DNA of 64,000 bases from Mnemiopsis leidyi (taxonomy: Eukaryota; Ctenophora; Tentaculata; Lobata; Bolinopsidae), in contig JH153385.1 in NCBI GenBank assembly GCA_000226015.1, positions 224,584 through 288,583 on the forward strand, read 5' to 3'. The position numbers and the translations under genes were made by a program. The notes beneath the pieces are model-generated. The model did no database searches. It was given only the letters and a program-made list of their open reading frames with translations, and was not told where the DNA came from. This document shows, piece by piece, positions 25,753 to 34,540 of this stretch (position 1 is the first letter of the stretch; the number at the start of each line of letters is the position of its first letter).

Positions 25753-25828
25753 TTGTCGAGGTGTTACCCGATCACCCGCGCGCGGCTCGCAGTTAGAACG
25801 GTAGACGGATATAATATAATCTTGTCAA
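25753..25828 (-). mobile_element. Miniature inverted-repeat element, 76 bp, TSD GGCTTTGT
   Basis: The same element as at 25626 in opposite orientation: + strand starts TTGTCGAGGTGTTACCC and ends ATAATCTTGTCAA. GGCTTTGT borders it at 25745-25752 and 25829-25836 and is single in copy 2 of the host repeat. Because two copies face each other 39 bp apart, the region can fold into a large hairpin. Confidence 0.9.
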
Positions 25829-25996
25829 GGCTTTGTTGGCTTGGTAACTTAATTTCAATTAATTTCTTATATGTTCTGAAAAATTTAGTTAGTTTTCATT
25901 GCAATATTGCATGTAGTTATTTCATCCGTTCAGGTGCATACTTTTCTTAAATCGTGCATATACTTGTCGCAGCCCAAAGTTTTTGACACGTGCGTT

Positions 25997-26060
25997 GTAG
26001 GTTGATAACCTACTGTCGCGGCCAGGCCATCACGCGTTGTCACGCATTAGCGTGGCCGGT
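25997..26060 (-). repeat. GC-rich repeat with GTAGGTT palindrome
   Basis: GTAGGTT-GAT-AACCTAC (25997-26013) followed by CTGTCGCGGCC and ATCACGCG. The reverse complement of this block recurs at 27300-27344 and 29262-29311, and half of it at 63542-63560. An associated phrase AACGGGCGATGCGCG lies at about 26120 and in the other copies, so these appear to be pieces of one dispersed family. Confidence 0.75.
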
Positions 26061-26345
26061 TTTTAGGTCACATCAAAAAATTTTTTGGGGTTAAGTACCG
26101 TTGTATAGCCAGTGATCTCTTAACGGGCGATGCGCGTCCACGATTCTTTGAATCTTACGTCATTACGCTTCGCTTGAGGAGCAGGTGTGACGCGCGCGAA
26201 GCGATGACGGTAGGTTGTAAGCCTACAAGTGATCTCCTGATCACGATGGTATAAATTTTTAAGGAAATGGGTGTGTCACAAGTATAAGAATCGAGAAAAA
26301 CTATTTTGACCGTATAAGGATATGAGCCCCTTCTCTTCCTAATAT

Positions 26346-26355
26346 NNNNNNNNNN
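26346..26355. other. Assembly gap (10 N)
   Basis: Ten N bases at the left edge of the second GC-rich repeat copy, a place where repeat similarity would break an assembly. True length is unknown. Confidence 1.
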
Positions 26356-26700
26356 CATATGAATAATTATGAATTTTATAAATCGTTGTCGGACGTTGCC
26401 TGACCTGCTGCCGCAAAGTGGCAGCCCCCTGGCCTTAGCCGGCAACGCAAGGCATGGCAAAACGTTAAAAGTAGAATGTTATAACATGTTAGAATGTTCT
26501 AATATGTTAGACGGATATCATCTCGTCAAGCAAATGCTCCCAATAGGGCGCGCGCAGCGCGAACCACGCGACGGGGGCTTTGTTGGCCATTGGCTTGGTA
26601 ACTTAATTTTAATTAATTTAATTTCCCATATATTCTGAAAATTTAGTTAACGTTAGTCGTCATTGCATTTAGTTATTTCATCCGTTCAGGTGCCATGCAT
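26356..26700 (+). repeat. GC-rich dispersed repeat, copy 2 (empty site)
   Basis: Matches copy 1 (25452-25941) from CATATGAATAATTAT to TCCGTTCAGGTGC, but lacks both miniature insertions, showing single AATAGGGC and GGCTTTGT targets. It includes GTTAGACGGATATCATCTCG (26506-26525), an older element end. Short differences (CCATTGG near 26590) show that the copies have diverged modestly. Confidence 0.85.
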
Positions 26701-27060
26701 ACGTCGCGCGCGGAGGCTGCGCGCGGTGGTTGCTACGTAGTTAGAATGTAAAAGGGTTTTGGATAAAGCTTGCTTTGTGTTACCGGGCGATGCGCGGCTC
26801 TTTCTACGTTTCCCTCCGTTGCAAAGCAACATTTAGCCTGAGGTCCCCAGGCAAGCTTTGTGTTGCGTCCCAGGGGCGGCAGCAGGTCAGGCAACGTTTG
26901 ACAAAATACAGCAATATAGTTAATCGTGAGAAGTATTTTTAGCCATTTTTAAAAATTAAGGCCTAAAGCAACTTAGCTTCTTGCTCACGAAAAGCTGCTG
27001 AGATTACAGGGTAATCAAAGTTTTCGACACGTGTGTAGTAGTCGAAAATAAGTTTATTTT
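26701..27060. repeat. Further GC-rich repeat pieces
   Basis: TTACCGGGCGATGCGCGGCT and TACGTTTCCCTCCGTTG (26781-26822) recur in altered form near 63563-63600. GGCGGCAGCAGGTCAGGCAA (26877-26896) is the reverse complement of the opening block of the 25.45-kb repeat and recurs at 41190-41210. No gene. Confidence 0.65.
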
Positions 27061-27068
27061 ACAAGCTT

Positions 27069-27118
27069 TTGACGAGATGATATCTTTCTAACGCGCGCGT
27101 CGGGTAACACCTCGACAA
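27069..27118 (+). mobile_element. Miniature inverted-repeat element, 50 bp, TSD ACAAGCTT
   Basis: Starts TTGACGAGATGATATC and ends GGGTAACACCTCGACAA, with only about 16 bp between the two ends. ACAAGCTT is exactly duplicated at 27061-27068 and 27119-27126. It is the shortest of the intact copies and shows that almost nothing besides the ends is present. Confidence 0.9.
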
Positions 27119-27235
27119 ACAAGCTTCAAATATGAAGAAATGGTGACCAGTTTCACCCAATAACAGTCAATGTTGGAGGATTTGGAGTGCACAGACAAAG
27201 AGTATTTTAAGAATTTTATGTGAAATTTTTCGTAA

Positions 27236-27344
27236 TGGTCTCAACGGGCGATGCGCGTCTAGAATTTTTTTCGAAATTCGCCAGGCCAGAAATGTGCAAT
27301 GCGTGAGAGCGCGTGATGGCCGCGACATTAGGTTATCAACCTAA
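27236..27344 (+). repeat. GC-rich repeat with GGTTATCAACC palindrome
   Basis: Contains AACGGGCGATGCGCGTCTAG, CGCCAGGCCAGAAATG, GCGCGTGATGGCCGCGACA and TTAGGTTATCAACCTAA (27328-27344). The 29.2-kb copy has the same order with small indels. Confidence 0.8.
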
Positions 27345-27745
27345 AATAATCTTATGTGCTAGATATTTCCGGACCTGTGATTGGTCAAACTGGTCACTCA
27401 GTTTAAGTAGGTATTTGATTGTTTTAGAGTGAGGAGTCAAGACTTGACAGCCATGCAGAAGGATGGGTTTAAAACGGCTGTCAAACAGGATGGAAAGAGA
27501 GCGAGGGGACAGCGCATCTTTGTATCTAAGGCTCTTTACTTCACCTGGAGGCTTCCCAGGTTTAGCTAAAGGAGTTAGGAAACATTCTCCCACTGCATCA
27601 ACAAATTTATTTTCTTCAAAACTCTTGTTATCTAAGGTCGCAAAGATCTGGTAGAAGGAATCGCCAACGTACTTAAGTAGTTCATTTGGCATGGGGTGTT
27701 GTCTGGGCCATTTGCTTTTCCATTCTATAATTAATAATAAATAAT
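27345..27745 (-). pseudogene. LINE ORF2 remnant, internally deleted and frameshifted
   Basis: Read on the - strand, 27724 downward gives NGKANGPDNTP, the standard motif just upstream of the LINE reverse-transcriptase core. It then shifts frame into MPNELLKYVGDSFYQIF and LTPLAKPGKPPGEVKSLR (RT entry motif). Next comes ALSPRSLSILFDSRFKPILL-HG, which belongs after the catalytic domain. The whole catalytic core with the YxDD motif is absent, so this is an internal deletion fused in frame. It continues the remnant at 27881-28452, from which it is split by an inserted LINE tail. Confidence 0.75.
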
Positions 27746-27880
27746 TCATAATGACGCCAGCATCATCACTCTTATTTTACTATTTTACTAATTTTACAAA
27801 ACTCTAAAAATATCCTAAAAACTCTAAATGAAATAATTACTACTTGTAATTAAATGTAATTTAAGCAAACAATCAGGTTA
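27746..27880 (-). mobile_element. LINE 3'-end fragment inserted in another LINE
   Basis: Holds the hairpin ATGATGC/T-GGCGTCAT-type block (27751-27769, one substitution in the stem) with an A/T-rich tail toward 27746. It interrupts a LINE reading frame: upstream codons end EVEFAAIRAI at 27881 and the frame resumes with NGKANGPD at 27724. Size about 135 bp, so a heavily 5'-truncated insertion. Confidence 0.65.
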
Positions 27881-28452
27881 AATTGCCCTAATAGCAGCAA
27901 ATTCGACTTCGATTGGTTGAGGTTCCGGTGGACCAACAAATGGTGTTCAAGGTGGTTCTTCCCCAGTGAACTTCTTCTCATACCACACTTTAATGATGTC
28001 TGCCTTGGCTTTGTCCGTACCTACAAGAATATCGTCTTGGTTATGTACTACTATAGGTTTTGGGTCTTTTACTTTGGCTAATCTTTTGACAGCCTAAGAC
28101 ATAGCATGTGAGTCATCAGCTGATGTAATCTCTGCCGCTAGTCTATCAGCCCATAAAGTCTCCAATACGTTCATACGTTTTATATCTCTCTTCCAATTCG
28201 GTTCACAGATTTTTTGAGTTCTCTATTTTGGGATGAGTCCTAGTTGTAGCTTTCAAGTTCAACGCGCAGTTTCTTACCCATTGCTGACAACTCAACTGCA
28301 GTTTTGTCATTATTCTTATGACATCTCTGGTTAGGCTCTCTAGTCTCTATAGCCAACAACTTCTTCTGCACATATGCATATATGAATAGTTGAAATGGTC
28401 TTTTAAGCGCATAACTTGGGTCATGGCCAACAGTTATCCCTTGGAGAGCCTG
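27881..28452 (-). pseudogene. LINE ORF2 linker region, degraded
   Basis: On the - strand a mostly single frame reads HDPSYALKRPFQLFIYAYVQ ... KKLLAIETREPNQ ... MNVLETLWADRLAAEITSAD ... AVKRLAKVKDPKPIVV ... KADIIKVWYEKKFTGEEPP ... EVEFAAIRAI, broken by several stop codons. This is the region between endonuclease and reverse transcriptase in LINE ORF2, as shown by its direct continuation into NGKANGPD and MPNELLKY at 27.7 kb. It is not functional. Confidence 0.65.
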
Positions 28453-28873
28453 AGTATAAAATATAAATAAATAACAAATAATGATGCCAGCATCATCACA
28501 CCTATTCTCACAAAGTATCTAAAAAGCTTTAAAATTAAAAAATCTAAAATACCCAAAATTTAAATCCTAATTAATGTTAATAAACCTTTTTCTAGCTACA
28601 AAGGGGTTATCCTTGAGGAAACTATTATGTCTCATCTTATTCTCTGAATAACTTCCACTTTCAATACGGTTTAAGACCTCATCAGAAATATCCCAGAAGT
28701 TCCCACTATCATAAATTCCTAAAGCTTTAGTTTTTCTTTTAAAGATCTCCAAATTAGACTTAAAAACATTTAAATTTAATGCTGTCTTCACCTCTATGGG
28801 TAGCTTATTCCAAAACAACATAACCCTGTCATTTAAAAAATTTCTTCGAATACGATTTATCTTGGAAGCTTTA
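28453..28873 (-). pseudogene. 5'-truncated LINE: RT C-terminus plus 3' UTR and tail
   Basis: The frame from ~28873 to 28567 reads KINRIRRNFLNDRVMLFW, NKLPIEVKTALNLNVFKSNL and EIFKRK, the typical closing domain of non-LTR retrotransposon reverse transcriptases, and ends ARKRFININ with a natural stop. About 70 bp later comes the hairpin ATGATGC-TG-GCATCAT (28480-28499) and a TTATTTATTTATATTTTA tail. The body is cut off at 28873, where a miniature element begins. The insertion sits in the older LINE remnant to its left. Confidence 0.75.
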
Positions 28874-28947
28874 TTGACGAGATTATATCCGTCTAACGTT
28901 CTAACGCGTTCAGCTTTAGCTGCGTGAGTCGGGTATCACCGCGACAA
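28874..28947 (+). mobile_element. Miniature inverted-repeat element, 74 bp, TSD AAGCTTTA
   Basis: Begins TTGACGAGATTATATCCGTC and ends GTCGGGTATCACCGCGACAA. AAGCTTTA flanks it exactly at 28866-28873 and 28948-28955. The interior TTCAGCTTTAGCTGCGTGAG is shared with the copy next to the gap at 41419, so these two form a subfamily distinct from the 25.6-kb copies. Confidence 0.9.
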
Positions 28948-28996
28948 AAGCTTTACTCTTTACTCTATATACACTTACTCTATATATACTTACTCT

Positions 28997-29078
28997 ATAT
29001 ATACTTTTGCATCGGTTTATTAAATTTTCTTGTGTTTCAAATGTGATAACACAGTACTCTTCAATCGATGCGAGATGT
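28997..29078 (+). repeat. 82-bp dispersed repeat, copy A
   Basis: From ATATATACTTTTGCATCGG to TCGATGCGAGATGT it matches 46691-46772 with about three mismatches in 82. At 46.6 kb the block lies inside a segment bounded by 20-bp direct repeats. Preceded here by three ACTCTATATA-type units. Confidence 0.85.
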
Positions 29079-29186
29079 TAACTGACTACTTATAGTTAAA
29101 CCGCTGAGAATTGCAGCCTGATGATATTTATTTCATACAGGTTGGTTATTTAATTTGGATCCTGCCTACTATACATTGTTTAACTT

Positions 29187-29340
29187 TGTCCGACCCTCAT
29201 TCGAAGTGAATAAGATGTTGGATCAACGGGCAATGCGCGTCTAGAATTTCTTCGCCAGGCCAGAAATGCGTGACAGCGCGTGATGGCCGCGACAGTAGGT
29301 TATCAACCTACAAATGCAATGTTGGAGGGCTGCGCGCTGC
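29187..29340 (+). repeat. GC-rich repeat with GTAGGTTATCAACCTAC palindrome
   Basis: Contains CTTTGTCCGACCCTCATTCG (also at 41508 and 63838), CAACGGGCAATGCGCGTCTA, GCGTGATGGCCGCGACA and the palindrome at 29295-29311. A valine-start open frame of 130 codons begins in it, but nothing supports translation. Confidence 0.75.
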
Positions 29341-29673
29341 CGTAAAACTCATTCGATCAAGCAAAAGAATAAACTCTGGGGAGGATTCGCTCTGCCGTAC
29401 TACAAGTTATGCATTGTGTATATCAGTTGGCGCATGGGTTTGCTCTAACCCAGGAATCTTTCCCAGCTATATCGTATCTTCGGATGTAAAAGAGATAGAA
29501 AGGTCCGGTTTGTTGCAAAATGACCGTCTTTTAAAATACTTTTTGCCGCACCAGGAGGCAATTGGGAAACCAATTGCTTCAAAAGTTATTCCGAAAAAAC
29601 TGATTTTGGTCGCGCGCAGCACGGCTACAAAAAAAACTTTGCGGCGGAACGCGCGTTTCTAAGACTGAAGACG

Positions 29674-29692
29674 TGACGTCACAGTGACGTCA
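29674..29692. promoter_or_regulatory. Paired CRE (CREB/ATF) sites
   Basis: Two perfect TGACGTCA palindromes at 29674-29681 and 29685-29692 are 11 bp apart, about one helical turn, in a CpG-rich patch. This octamer is the consensus cAMP-response element, bound by CREB/ATF bZIP dimers. It lies about 140 bp upstream of an ATG-led open frame at 29831, so it could be a proximal promoter element. No TATA box is seen. Confidence 0.55.
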
Positions 29693-29830
29693 CGATGTCC
29701 AAATTTGGTCATTAGCGCGCACAACCTTTAACGTGCATTTGCAGATTATTGTTCTTACAGTGCGCGTTTTGTTCAGCACGTGTGTAGTTAATCCATTATC
29801 AACCTTCCAGTCTTTGCTAAGACGTTAGTG

Positions 29831-30037
29831 ATGAGTGAGAATCTGCCGATTTGCGATTGTGGTTCGTTTTGGTTTATCAAAGATATTTTATGTATATGTT
29901 CTATTCAGCTTCTGGCCCTGCTTACTTTATTGTGCGAGTTTACTCTTAGTTCGTTTCAACTGTGTTGTGTAGTATTTCTTAATTTCTACACCAATACAGG
30001 CATGTGTAACCTTCCTTTTATCAGATCATATATTTGA
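29831..30037 (+). CDS. Possible first exon of a DHHC palmitoyltransferase-like gene
   Basis: ATG at 29831 opens MSENLPICDCGSFWFIKDIL, followed by a hydrophobic stretch (QLLALLTLLCEFTLSSFQL, CCVVFLNFY). The pattern Cys-Gly-x-x-WFIKD and then a membrane helix ending near CEF resembles the N-terminus of ZDHHC3/7-type protein S-acyltransferases. However, the usual Trp-Leu centre of the helix is not preserved, and I find no exon with the DHHC catalytic motif downstream. It may be a first exon of a gene running past what I recognise, a pseudogene, or a chance hydrophobic frame. A GT candidate donor lies at 30004. Confidence 0.25.
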   Translation: MSENLPICDCGSFWFIKDILCICSIQLLALLTLLCEFTLSSFQLCCVVFLNFYTNTGMCNLPFIRSYI

Positions 30038-32492
30038 TGCAACAAACTATAAATAAGGATTTTGCTAAATTGCACAGCTTTCGTCTCGTGAACTTTAAAC
30101 ACTAGGAAATATTTCCTAGTTGTTTAGAAGTCCCAAGATGGAAGTACGGTGATGTTGTTAAACTATGCCCGTTTAACCTTATCTGGTCCCCTGCTACGTG
30201 GCTCGAAAACAGGGATCGGCCAGATAAAGGCGGTCCGTGTAAGTTGACACCGTGCTTTCAGCTATAGAATAAGTAAACAATTTGCTTGAGAAGTAGGACA
30301 AAATTGGGAAATTTTACATATCAAACACGAATGAAGAACTCAGGACACATATTTCGTGTAATATCCTCGATCATACATCAAATATACCAAACGCACAACC
30401 ACAGCTTGGCTTTCTCCTAGAGTTATCACATAGCTTGCTGAGATATTTCCAATTGCTTTTTGTTGTTAACATTGACCTTGCACCGCACCACTAATGTTGA
30501 AGTACTTACTGTGTACCGAAAATACACGTTTTCAATTGAGCCAATCAATAGATTTATAAACTCGAAGTCACAACCAAAAGGTTTTCAATAGCTTAATGAA
30601 TTTGATTATGTTCGTCGTATAAATTAAAACGAGAAAAGTTTACTTGTCAGTCTAAAAGTTGATCAAAAAATAACATAAAATACTACCACGATCTCTATTA
30701 AAATATAAAACTCAATGACTAAATGTTCCAGCATTAGAAATAAATTTACCCGTTGCCGGGAATTCTAAATGTTACCCCTGAAGTGAATGTTAAATTGGGA
30801 AACCTGCCAGTACTCGACTACCCCGTGACAATATTCCTTTAAAACACAGTGCAAGATATGGGGGTTTACATGTAGGGGGCAACGAGTAACAACATAGGAC
30901 TTAGCTTTTAACAAAATATTAAGACCCGAAACCCTGTAATAAACAGTACGCTCAAGATGCCAGTCATGGCTGATTAGAACAGACCAATTACAATTAGGTC
31001 TTAGGATAAGAACAGTTCAGTTGTTAAATCTATTACATGCTACCACTGCACCAGAAATATGTTGAATTGACTGTCAGTGAAAATCGTGTCTGCTCAGCTG
31101 TACACCGTGTTCATTCCTCGGCCCATCCACTGTTCATGTTGGGCAGTTCAAGAAAAATTATTAAGCATGCATGGTTTGGGAGAGATCTAAAAATGACAAA
31201 TTGTGAGTAGGAAACCACTCAGTCTATGGATTAGCTCCAAAGTTAAAATACATGTAACGTTACAACGTTGAGCAGTGAGCACAAGCAAAGATGAGTCATA
31301 TTTATAAGTGCACAATTTCCTGACAATAAGCAATTGACAACTAACGGGTGAGAATGAATTAACGAAACAGTTAAGTCCTGACGTTTCTACCCATTAAACT
31401 GTACTGGGGCCATAAGGTTTTCATATGACGGGTTTAAACCATTTAAATACTAGAAAATAATTTACGGGAAAAACCACTCATTCCTCATTTGAAGGAGAAA
31501 ATATCGCTATCGAACAATTAATGTATTCTAAAAGTCAGCATTTATACCGCATTAACAATGTATCCATTAAATTTCCATCTTCTATTGTATTTGTAAGCCC
31601 TTATATAGTAGAGGGGTAAAAACTATTTAAGATGACAAAATCTGAAGGCTTTAGCAGAGCTTTATGACGCTGGACATCAATCCCACAGTTGACTTCTGGC
31701 GTAGTATCTGAAAGAAATTGTTCGGATTAGAATTTGGATTATTTTTAACATCTGCGTGTTGACAACTACCATTTATCGACAGCTTAAAATTGACATTCGA
31801 TATACAGTGGATGTCGATAAAGCTTGAGAGTAGTGCACTCTTATTGATAAGTAACCTTAAGAAGAATCCCACTGCAGTACAGCTTGAGCTTCGAAACCAA
31901 AGCGAAGTTTAACTAACATATCGGTGGAAAAGTTTCCGGTGGTAATAAGGCCGGTTATTAGTTGGCCGGTTAAAAGTATTATAGAAGGGAAATAAACGAT
32001 GGATCAAACCGGAGTCAGCGGTGGATAGATGTGCACTAGCAGCATTATCATTGCTTGCATTATCATTGCAGCACTGTTTTGATCATAATTTAAAATATAA
32101 TTTACTAGCAGGGGCCAGGGACAGGATAAAATAATAGGAACGTACGTTTCGGTAAGTGTAGCAGGGCGGGCTAGGACAACTGAACCATGCTTTCTCCTTC
32201 GGTTCAAGCTCAGCAGCGAGTTATCGTTCGCCCCAGACCATATAGTATCAGAAGGTGTGTCCGGGTGGTGATTATAGTGCTCCAGCATACATGTACAGTT
32301 CACTGGACCGAACGTTCAGGAATGGATAGTATTCTCTGATTGACCTTTGCCATTGTGCCACTCTATTTGACGTTGTAGCTGTTGCAGTCTTCTGTGATCC
32401 CAAGCTTATCCTGCCCTGCCTTATCCTGTCACTCGTATCAGCTCTAGCTCGCGAAGTAAAAGATCTCTAGCCTGTCGTTGATTAGTGTATCC
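30038..32492. other. Intergenic region, nothing supportable
   Basis: No gene recognised. AAACACTAGGAAATATTTCC (a TAGGAAATATTTCCTA palindrome near 30105-30120) is the only clear local structure. Region 32004-32490 continues the - strand frame of the candidate gene at 32.5 kb but with several stops. Confidence 0.45.
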
Positions 32493-32861
32493 CTAACGCA
32501 TTTTAACCTCCCGATTCTTCTCTCGGCGTTCACATGCTTCTTTGACCCCGCTGTTCTTTATCTGTACAGCACACCTGAAGAGGATTGTATAAAAGTGTAT
32601 ATATTGTATATAAGCCTTGTTTGAGTCAGTTGGCCCGGATAAGGTCACTAAAATATTCTGGTCTAAAAAAATTGCCTGATAAGACTTAAGAGAAGTGAAC
32701 ACACTCACAGATCTGAACTCTCAAAATCTCTCTTGGAACATTCATGGACAACATTCCTGAGACCTGATACTCCCCCTACTCCCGGATATACGGCAAAGAA
32801 CTCAAACTCCATGATTGACTGGTGGCAGCCAGAAAGGTGGTCCGCAGACGGCGTGATGGCC
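32493..32861 (-). CDS. Candidate two-exon C-terminal gene fragment, unknown product
   Basis: On the - strand, acceptor GGGCTTTTCCAG precedes exon 32861-32709, which reads ADHLSGCHQSIMEFEFFAVY then PGVGGVSGLRNVVHE and CSKRDFESSD, and ends at the donor CT|GTGAGT. The next acceptor, ATCCTCTTCAG, opens exon 32574-32493, which joins in phase to give CAVQIKNSGVKEACERREKN and a stop after EVKMR. Both splice pairs and phases agree, which is unlikely by chance. No family is recognised. The same frame resumes past the stop with GYTNQRQARDLLLRELELIR, so the stop may be an intronic or disabling change. Upstream exons were not found. Confidence 0.35.
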
Positions 32862-33214
32862 CTGGAAAAGCCCTCTCCAAAACTACTCAATAGGTTCAAT
32901 GGGTAGGTAGACCAGATACATAAACTCATAAAAATATTTGCTGCGCGCATTTTACGCGCCAAACTTTCTGTTTAACAATTGACTAACGATGAAGTACTTT
33001 AGAGACTAATTGTCCTCAAAATTGGCTAGTACTATAGATGTATTTCTCAAATGGAACCATCTATCCATGAACATAATGGATCGATACCAGCTATCCATAG
33101 GGCATTTTTTAAAACCAAAACCACTTTTTATGACAGGGGGTAGAACGATAAAAAACGTCGAAGCGTAGTTTTTTCGTACTGATTTCGAATGGAATTACGC
33201 AAACAGTTCTCTGC

Positions 33215-33825
33215 CACGATCCAGAATTACATGCTATATTCATTGATTGATTCATTGATATTGCTACGCCCACTTTACCTGAAGTGTGACTGTAGCCAGG
33301 GGTTTAATAACTCTAGAACTGGGAGTAGTAGATCTGTACTTTAAGTTCAGTGAGTGGTACTATGTCTGTGTATCACCAGTACCTGCAATATGAAGTAAGT
33401 TAGAACTCAACTTTATCACAGTCAGGGAAATTTACTCAACAAATGACTTCATTAAGTTCACATGTTCTCTGTCACGATCCAGAATTACATGCTATATTCA
33501 TTGATTGATTCATTGATATAATTGCTACGCCCACTTTACCTGAAGTGTGACTGTAGCCAGGGGTTTAATAACTCTAGAACTGGGAGTAGTAGATCTGTAC
33601 TTTAAGTTCAGTGAGTGGTACTATGTCTGTGTATCACCAGTACCTGCAATATGAAGTAAGTTAGAACTCAACTTTATCACAGTCAGGGAAATTTACTCAA
33701 CAAATGACTTCATTAAGTTCACATGTTCTCTGCCACGATCCAGAATTACATGCTATATTGCTACGCCCACTTTACCTGAAGTGTGACTGTAGCCAGGGGT
33801 TTAATAACTCTAGAACTGGGAGAGG
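33215..33825 (+). repeat. About 260-bp tandem repeat, 2.4 copies
   Basis: The block CACGATCCAGAATTACATGC starts at 33215, 33473 and 33734, giving periods of 258 and 261 bp. The units are nearly identical, including ACTGTAGCCAGGGGTTTAAT, and the last copy lacks the ATTCATTGATTGATTC piece and is cut after AACTGGGAG. It is non-coding, and the low divergence suggests a recent duplication. Confidence 0.95.
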
Positions 33826-33972
33826 TGTCGATATTTTTGTGGATTACACTCCAAAAGCGAGTTACTTGTGGCGGGGCTGTACCAATCTAGGGGTGGAGCT
33901 TTCCAGGAACTTTCCCAAGGCAATCTTAAAGGGCTCCATGTAAGCGGTGCTTTTGTTCTGAGATACCACAAA

Positions 33973-34540
33973 TCAGAGAAAAAGTAAAATAAGAGAAATT
34001 CGAACTCTTACATCCGGAGCAGTGTGATTATTAACAATGGCTGGTAGGAGGGTCCAAAGCGTTGCTGCACAGACACTGAACGAGTTTTCGTAATGGGATG
34101 CAATAGATCGTTGTGCTGACTTGTTTGTTGGTGGAACTATCGCTGTTTTGCCATGTCTCAAGGTGTTCAAATAACATATTTATGTCGTTAGGACCTCTCC
34201 CGTTTAAGATTTTCCATGTGTGGATGATAACAAAGCGTTCTCGTCGTCTTTGAAGTGACATAATGCAAAGTTTTTTTCAAGCGGGCCCATGGTTATGGCA
34301 CCCTCCAATATTTTGTGTATATGTGGGGTCCATGAAAAGTAATTGGATAGTAGCACGCCTAAGTCTCTAACTGTTTCACAGGCTCTTTTAGAAAAACTGC
34401 TAAGAGGTCTGAGCCCTCGAAAGTAATAAGCATTATCCTTATTTGCAGGTTGATTAAAAACGAAATCTGCACTTCCTTCTTCGGCGGTACATTTAGCTAG
34501 TGCTGTTAAAATATCTTCTATCACATCAGAAAAGTTCATC
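33973..34540 (-). pseudogene. LINE reverse-transcriptase C-terminal remnant
   Basis: Three - strand frames must be joined. 34539-34204 holds VRDLGVLLSNYFSWTPHI, the stretch after the RT catalytic core. 34261-34031 holds RRRERFVIIHTWKILNGRGP. 34170-33973 holds HGKTAIVPPTNKS and SFSVCAATLWTLLPAIVN. Together these are the usual order in the C-terminal part of LINE ORF2 (LGV..., YKLLxGxxP, PxLWNxLP). At least two frameshifts make it inactive. No 3' hairpin like those at 28.5 kb is present, so it is probably another family. Confidence 0.7.

Larger units (their letters stand above)
25452..25941 (+). repeat. GC-rich dispersed repeat, copy 1 (carries two small insertions)
   Basis: Opens ATAAATCGTTGTCGGACG, passes a perfect hairpin CTGCCGC-GAA-GCGGCAG (25504-25520), and ends TTTCATCCGTTCAGGTGC. 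Copy 2 at 26356-26700 matches it from end to end except that copy 1 holds two extra segments, 25626-25713 and 25753-25828, each bordered by 8-bp direct repeats. Copy 2 therefore shows the pre-insertion state. The GC-rich core contrasts sharply with the AT-rich surroundings. Confidence 0.85.

Noticed and set aside
29270-29662. 130-codon ORF starting in a GC-rich repeat
   Set aside because: It begins at GTG inside a repeat palindrome and shows no domain; GC-rich repeats reduce stop frequency.
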